DNA of 9,545 nt. Source: Bacteroidota bacterium. Lineage in GTDB: Bacteria > Bacteroidota > Bacteroidia > B-17B0 > Aurantibacillaceae. The notes under the pieces are model-generated. The model made no database searches. It was not told the origin of the DNA and saw nothing but the letters and a program-made list of their open reading frames with translations. Where the stretch lies: the NCBI GenBank assembly GCA_023433205.1, contig JAEZDS010000200.1:1-9545 (forward strand), given 5' to 3'. A program made the translations under genes and the position numbers. This document shows positions 7,153 through 9,545 of the stretch, in pieces (the stretch's first letter is position 1; each line of letters starts with the position of its first letter).

Positions 7153-7167
7153 ATTCTGGAACAGAAT
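7153..7167. repeat. 15-bp perfect palindrome ATTCTGGAACAGAAT
   Basis: Arms ATTCTG and CAGAAT around GAA. It could be a protein-binding operator or a small hairpin at the 5' side of the candidate structured RNA. Confidence 0.4.
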
Positions 7168-7174
7168 TTGACAA

Positions 7175-7277
7175 TACAGTGCAGTGATTGCCCAGGGTAC
7201 TGCTTCACAAAACTGCGGAAACGCTAACGGGGGTTATATTTTGTGAAGGGATCTCAAAGGGGCAATCACTTTCTGTA
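7175..7277 (+). ncRNA. Candidate structured RNA: nested stems enclosing a branched loop
   Basis: Pairings read directly: TACAG (7175-7179) with CTGTA (7273-7277); AGTGATTGCCC (7183-7193) with GGGCAATCACT (7260-7270), 11 bp perfect; CTTCACAAAA (7203-7212) with TTTTGTGAAG (7239-7248), 10 bp perfect. Inside the last stem sit two adjoining mini-hairpins: GCG-GAAA-CGC (7215-7224, GNRA-type tetraloop) and TAAC-GGGG-GTTA (7225-7236). This forms a closed three-way junction. A plus-strand terminator follows at 7313-7344. I do not recognise an Rfam class: no tmRNA, RNase P, SRP, TPP or cobalamin motifs were found. A DNA-level role (recombination site or miniature element) is the alternative. Confidence 0.4.
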
Positions 7278-7312
7278 AAACTTATAAAGTCAAAGAAGAG
7301 TATTTGCCTTTT

Positions 7313-7344
7313 AAAAGGGCCGGATTTCTGGCTCTTTTTTTTTT
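7313..7344 (+). terminator. Plus-strand rho-independent terminator downstream of the structured region
   Basis: The stem AAAAGGGCC / GGCTCTTTT (7313-7321 with 7330-7338, one G-U pair) has an 8-nt loop and is followed by T through 7344 (ten T in a row from 7335). The left arm also belongs to an overlapping palindrome, CCTTTTAAAAGG (7307-7318), so an alternative pairing could disrupt the terminator. Confidence 0.8.
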
Positions 7345-7473
7345 GATGGGGCATCAAAGACCTTTTTTTCGACGAATCCTTTATATTCTTCTACCAAAAT
7401 CAGTCTATTCATTGGGAATTTTAAATACATACCGGTACCTTCGTTAAACCCGGCAAAGAAGAAAATTGATCCA

Positions 7474-7662
7474 ATGACAACCAGAAAAAAGAAAGCACCG
7501 GCAGCAGGCACACCGTACTCAGAGCAGGCAAATCCACAGGAAAAAGATCCGGCAACTGAATCTGCAGAAAATACTGCTGAGAAATCAAAACACAATTCTG
7601 ATTGCGAAAACAACCTGGCTGACGAGGAGCCACCAGAAGGAAGCGCCTGCGACTTCAAGTAA
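7474..7662 (+). CDS. Small, charged, probably disordered hypothetical protein
   Basis: 62 aa beginning MTTRKKKAPAAG and ending SACDFK; very rich in Lys, Glu, Ala, Asn and Pro, with two Cys near the C-terminus and no hydrophobic core, so probably intrinsically disordered. The codons look natural for the window, but low-complexity frames can arise by chance. The complementary minus-strand frame (7311-7721) is longer, but its Phe/Ser-rich product is what the complement of Lys/Glu codons would give, so I take the plus frame. No clear promoter; it starts 130 bases after the terminator at 7313-7344. Function unknown. Confidence 0.4.
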   Translation: MTTRKKKAPAAGTPYSEQANPQEKDPATESAENTAEKSKHNSDCENNLADEEPPEGSACDFK

Positions 7663-7749
7663 TTTATCAAAGTATTGATGTTCAGATATTTACAGGAGGG
7701 TGGTGCAATTATTTGATACATTTTTTAACAAGTAAGAGCAAGATTATCC

Positions 7750-7780
7750 TTTGATTTGAGGCATCAATTAATTATATTTG
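7750..7780 (+). promoter_or_regulatory. Textbook Bacteroidota promoter
   Basis: TTTG (7750-7753), 19-base spacer, TATATTTG (7773-7780): a full match to TTTG-N19/21-TAnnTTTG. The ATG at 7800 is 20 bases downstream, so the 5' leader is about 14 nt. Confidence 0.85.
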
Positions 7781-7799
7781 AATTACAAAAATTTCTATT

Positions 7800-8120
7800 A
7801 TGGTCACAGAGGCGACACATGAGGACGTTGAGCAGCTGAAAAAAGTATCGCTGAACGAAATTGGAAATCTCAAGGAGTATGTTGCCTTGCTGAACAATAT
7901 CATTGAGAATCTTGAGCAGGATATTGTAATTACCCGGCAAAAGGCCAAAGATTTTCTAAAGGCCGGTCAGCAGGAAAATTATGGCCACCTGATGGAGAGG
8001 ATCCACGAAACAATCATGCGGATAGATACCTGCAAAAAGTGTGTTGAGGAGTGTAACACTGATCTGGCGCGGAAAGAGCAACGCATAAAAGAGTACAATC
8101 ATTTTCTTGGAATAAAATAA
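7800..8120 (+). CDS. Small coiled-coil protein with CxxCxxxC motif
   Basis: 106 aa, nearly all predictable as charged amphipathic helix: helix 1 about 7-55, a break near AGQQENY (55-61), helix 2 about 62-100. This looks like a helical hairpin or a coiled-coil dimer. Three Cys sit on helix 2 (Cys78, Cys81, Cys85 in DTCKKCVEEC), which might bind metal or be redox-active, though a fourth ligand is not obvious. No signal peptide or TM, so cytosolic. I do not recognise the family. The ATG at 7800 is fixed by the promoter 20 bases upstream, and a terminator follows 20 bases after the stop, so this is a clean monocistronic unit. Confidence 0.78.
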   Translation: MVTEATHEDVEQLKKVSLNEIGNLKEYVALLNNIIENLEQDIVITRQKAKDFLKAGQQENYGHLMERIHETIMRIDTCKKCVEECNTDLARKEQRIKEYNHFLGIK

Positions 8121-8140
8121 TCACTGCGAATGAAAATAAG

Positions 8141-8166
8141 AAGCCGGGTAAGTCCGGTTTTTTTTT
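8141..8166 (+). terminator. Rho-independent terminator of the coiled-coil gene
   Basis: The stem AAGCCGG / CCGGTTT (8141-8147 with 8154-8160, one G-U pair) has a 6-nt loop and is followed by T through 8166. On the minus strand the stem is followed by a less regular T-rich stretch, so it may weakly serve the convergent membrane-protein gene too. Confidence 0.8.
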
Positions 8167-8181
8167 GGAGCTTTGTGTGCT

Positions 8182-8877
8182 TTATCTTGTAAGTTTTTGT
8201 CTGCGGTAATCGGCGAATATCTTCAGCAGTTTTAGTGATAGTCCGGCGAGGTAGAATACCACCAGAAAATAGCGAATGTGGTAATTGGTATTTTCTTCGG
8301 GTCGTGAATCAAGCATTGTTTGTTTCTGTAGTTTGAGCTGATACAGACTATCGAGCACTGATCTTATCTCGTCGCGGAGAAATAGCTGTGAGGGATCGAA
8401 GTTCCGGTTCTGTGGCCAGTTGAATTCTGACATGTTTCCAAGCACATCTGCGTAACTGCCGGGTTCTTTAAAAATATAAAAGCGGCTGTATTGCACAAAA
8501 CTTTCCCATCGCCTGGCCTGCCATCCCTCATCCAGTAAGGTTTTCATTTTGTGAAACCAATACACGCTTTCTTTTGTACCTGGTGGTGCGGCGGTGTCTG
8601 ACTTAAGAAGCCAGGTTTGGGCATACAACAGATTTTTCTGGTTCTGAAATACTTCCTGAAATTGTTTTTCGCGTTTACGGTAATCGTTGTAGCTGGCAAT
8701 TCTTTCAATTTCAATTAAACCAATACATACAGCGGCAAAGGAAATGGAGTACCAGCAAAGTTCAACGCCGGCCCAGAATGCCGGATTATAATTGAGGATC
8801 TGTTTCCGGAACAGCATAGCACCGAGAGTGGTTAGCACAAGCAGGACCGCAACAAGGATGAGGATCTTTTCTGCCAT
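8182..8877 (-). CDS. Hypothetical membrane protein, three TM segments
   Basis: 231 aa from the ATG at 8877. Two N-terminal TM helices (about residues 4-22, ILILVAVLLVLTTLGAMLF, and about 36-56, containing YSISFAAVCIGLIEI) flank a short loop. A soluble domain of roughly 140 aa, rich in Trp, Tyr, Gln and Arg, follows, then a third TM near the C-terminus (about 202-219) and a basic tail, DYRRQKLTR. With three TM segments the ends lie on opposite sides of the membrane. I do not recognise the family. The frame is open to 8910, but the ATG at 8877 begins just before TM1 and leaves a 30-nt leader from the -7 box at 8915-8922. Divergent from ytxJ. Confidence 0.72.
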   Translation of the reverse strand: MAEKILILVAVLLVLTTLGAMLFRKQILNYNPAFWAGVELCWYSISFAAVCIGLIEIERIASYNDYRKREKQFQEVFQNQKNLLYAQTWLLKSDTAAPPGTKESVYWFHKMKTLLDEGWQARRWESFVQYSRFYIFKEPGSYADVLGNMSEFNWPQNRNFDPSQLFLRDEIRSVLDSLYQLKLQKQTMLDSRPEENTNYHIRYFLVVFYLAGLSLKLLKIFADYRRQKLTR

Positions 8878-8914
8878 AACCAGTCTTATGGGCGGTGATT
8901 TTGGACACAAAGTA

Positions 8915-8922
8915 CAAATTTA
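8915..8922 (-). promoter_or_regulatory. -7 box for the membrane-protein gene
   Basis: Minus strand TAAATTTG, a full match to TAnnTTTG. The -33 element is weak (TTA rather than TTG at a 19-base spacing). Predicted start near 8908-8911. Confidence 0.55.
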
Positions 8923-8954
8923 TTTGAATTGTGCGCGGCATTAACCTTGCTTTG
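8923..8954 (+). promoter_or_regulatory. Promoter of ytxJ, abutting the divergent promoter
   Basis: TTTG (8923-8926), 20-base spacer, TTGCTTTG (8947-8954), one mismatch to TAnnTTTG. The ATG at 8963 is only 8 bases beyond the box, so the transcript would be leaderless or nearly so. Confidence 0.5.
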
Positions 8955-8962
8955 TATTTTAA

Positions 8963-9301
8963 ATGGACTGGAACATTTTAAAAGATGCTGAACAGCTCGA
9001 CGAACTTGACCGCTTGTCGGGACATAGGCCCGTGCTCATTTATAAACACAGTACCCGCTGTGGGATCAGCAGTACGGTACTCTCAAGGCTTGAGAGAAAG
9101 TGGCAGGAACAAGACAGCGCTGTGCTTACACCGTATTTTCTCGATCTTTTGCGTTACAGAGAGCTCAGTAACCTTATAGCGGAACGTTATGGTATTGAAC
9201 ACCAATCGCCGCAGGTACTGCTTATTGAAAAGGGCCAGACCGTTTATGCCGAATCTCATATGCAGATCACTTATGATGATCTGATGAAAGCTGCCGGCTG
9301 A
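8963..9301 (+). CDS. ytxJ: Bacillithiol-system redox-active protein YtxJ
   Basis: 112 aa, the usual size. Thioredoxin-fold, monothiol bacilliredoxin-like protein predicted to remove or exchange bacillithiol on protein thiols in the cytosol. Diagnostic motifs: YKHSTRCGIS with single active-site Cys33, then YFLDLLRYRELSNLIAERYG and the very characteristic EHQSPQVLLI strand with its cis-Pro, then VYAESH. The second Cys of a CxxC pair is absent (CGIS), as expected for YtxJ. The start is set by a promoter ending 8 bases upstream. The last 31 bases overlap the convergent membrane-protein gene. Family membership is sure; the redox partner is known only by analogy with Firmicutes. Confidence 0.92.
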   Translation: MDWNILKDAEQLDELDRLSGHRPVLIYKHSTRCGISSTVLSRLERKWQEQDSAVLTPYFLDLLRYRELSNLIAERYGIEHQSPQVLLIEKGQTVYAESHMQITYDDLMKAAG

Positions 9302-9545
9302 GCCGACTCTTTTTTTCTTTTGGCAGGCAAACTGACAAGGTACAGCATAACGTCGGCCACAGGTTTTGTAACCGTTACCAGTGCACATATGGCAAAACTC
9401 AACGGCAGATAGAACCATGCTCCGGAGTAGCTGTATTTGTAACGGGGAAAGATGAGTTCAGGTTCTTTTATAACTTCCATCAGCTTTTGCGGGTCTGCTT
9501 TTGGCATAACACCGGCAATATTGTTTTTGTTGCAATATTCAAGAA
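9271..9545 (-). CDS. C-terminal part of an unknown membrane protein (runs off the window)
   Basis: The reading frame is open from the right edge to the TAA at 9271-9273, giving at least 90 residues (LEYCNKNNIAGVMPKADPQK at the N-terminal side). An ATG at 9507 exists, but the upstream codons look coding, so this is probably the 3' end of a larger gene. One or two hydrophobic helices lie in the middle (WFYLPLSFAICALV and VADVMLYLVSL), followed by a basic tail, PAKRKK. I do not recognise the family. Its 3' end overlaps ytxJ by 31 bases tail to tail, and there is no room for a terminator between them. Confidence 0.6.
   Translation of the reverse strand, partial: LEYCNKNNIAGVMPKADPQKLMEVIKEPELIFPRYKYSYSGAWFYLPLSFAICALVTVTKPVADVMLYLVSLPAKRKKESAQPAAFIRSS

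Larger units (their letters stand above)
6585..7473. other. 889-base region without a credible protein gene, rich in inverted repeats
   Basis: No ORF here has believable composition; a long minus-strand frame covering 7311-7721 is the complement of a Lys/Glu-rich frame. The region contains a plus-strand terminator (6803-6839), a weak hairpin (AAAAAC/GTTTTT, 6850-6866), small palindromes (GGGGTTTCCCC near 6960, GTGTACAC at 7143-7150, ATTCTGGAACAGAAT at 7153-7167), a branched inverted-repeat structure (7175-7277) and a second plus-strand terminator (7313-7344). Both terminators face right, yet no plus-strand gene precedes them, which suggests non-coding transcripts. Confidence 0.55.

Noticed and set aside
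7020..7280. Integron attC site or housekeeping RNA (tmRNA, RNase P, SRP)
   Set aside because: No GTTRRRY/RYYYAAC core pair in the correct place, no tmRNA tag frame or CCA end, and no GAGGAAAGTCC motif of RNase P.
7311..7721. 136-aa minus-strand ORF
   Set aside because: Its Phe/Ser-rich composition is the complement of the Lys/Glu-rich plus frame, and it runs through the terminator at 7313-7344; judged a shadow.
1..9545. CRISPR array, insertion sequence or prophage
   Set aside because: No regularly spaced identical repeats, no transposase or integrase frame and no terminal inverted repeats with duplications were seen.

Overview
The window looks like a chromosomal fragment from a member of the Bacteroidota, perhaps a Chitinophagales, Sphingobacteriales or Flavobacteriales relative; the exact order cannot be fixed from the sequence. 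Four things point there. One large secreted protein carries a type IX secretion (T9SS) type A C-terminal signal. A bacillithiol-system protein of the YtxJ family is present. Promoters match the Bacteroidota pattern TTTG-N19/20-TAnnTTTG. The genes mostly lack Shine-Dalgarno sequences, which is usual for the phylum. The first 15 bases resemble a Nextera transposon end, so the window probably begins at a contig edge.

Layout. 1-1385 (+): 5'-truncated PAS/PAS hybrid sensor histidine kinase. 1382-2560 (-): PLP-dependent class V aminotransferase, tail to tail with the kinase and overlapping it by 4 bases. 2720-4822 (+): secreted seven-repeat SBBP-type beta-propeller with an Ig-like region and a T9SS sorting domain, followed by a terminator at 4953-4978. 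5189-5353 (+): small lipoprotein with one membrane segment. 5385-6158 (-): caspase-like (C14) protein that keeps the Cys but has Gln where the catalytic His is expected. 6336-6584 (-): small unknown protein. 6585-7473: about 890 bases without a credible protein gene, but with two plus-strand terminators and a nested, branched inverted-repeat structure that may be a non-coding RNA. 7474-7662 (+): small, highly charged ORF. 7800-8120 (+): small coiled-coil protein with a textbook promoter and a terminator. 8182-8877 (-): three-TM membrane protein. 8963-9301 (+): ytxJ, divergent from the membrane protein with abutting promoters. 9271-9545 (-): 3' end of an unknown membrane protein that runs off the window.

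There is no clear multi-gene operon. Most genes are single transcription units on alternating strands, and no shared pathway is visible. The main themes are signalling (histidine kinase), cell surface (T9SS protein, lipoprotein), thiol redox (YtxJ) and a probably non-catalytic caspase fold. The strongest unexplained signal is the structured, gene-free region around 7150-7345.
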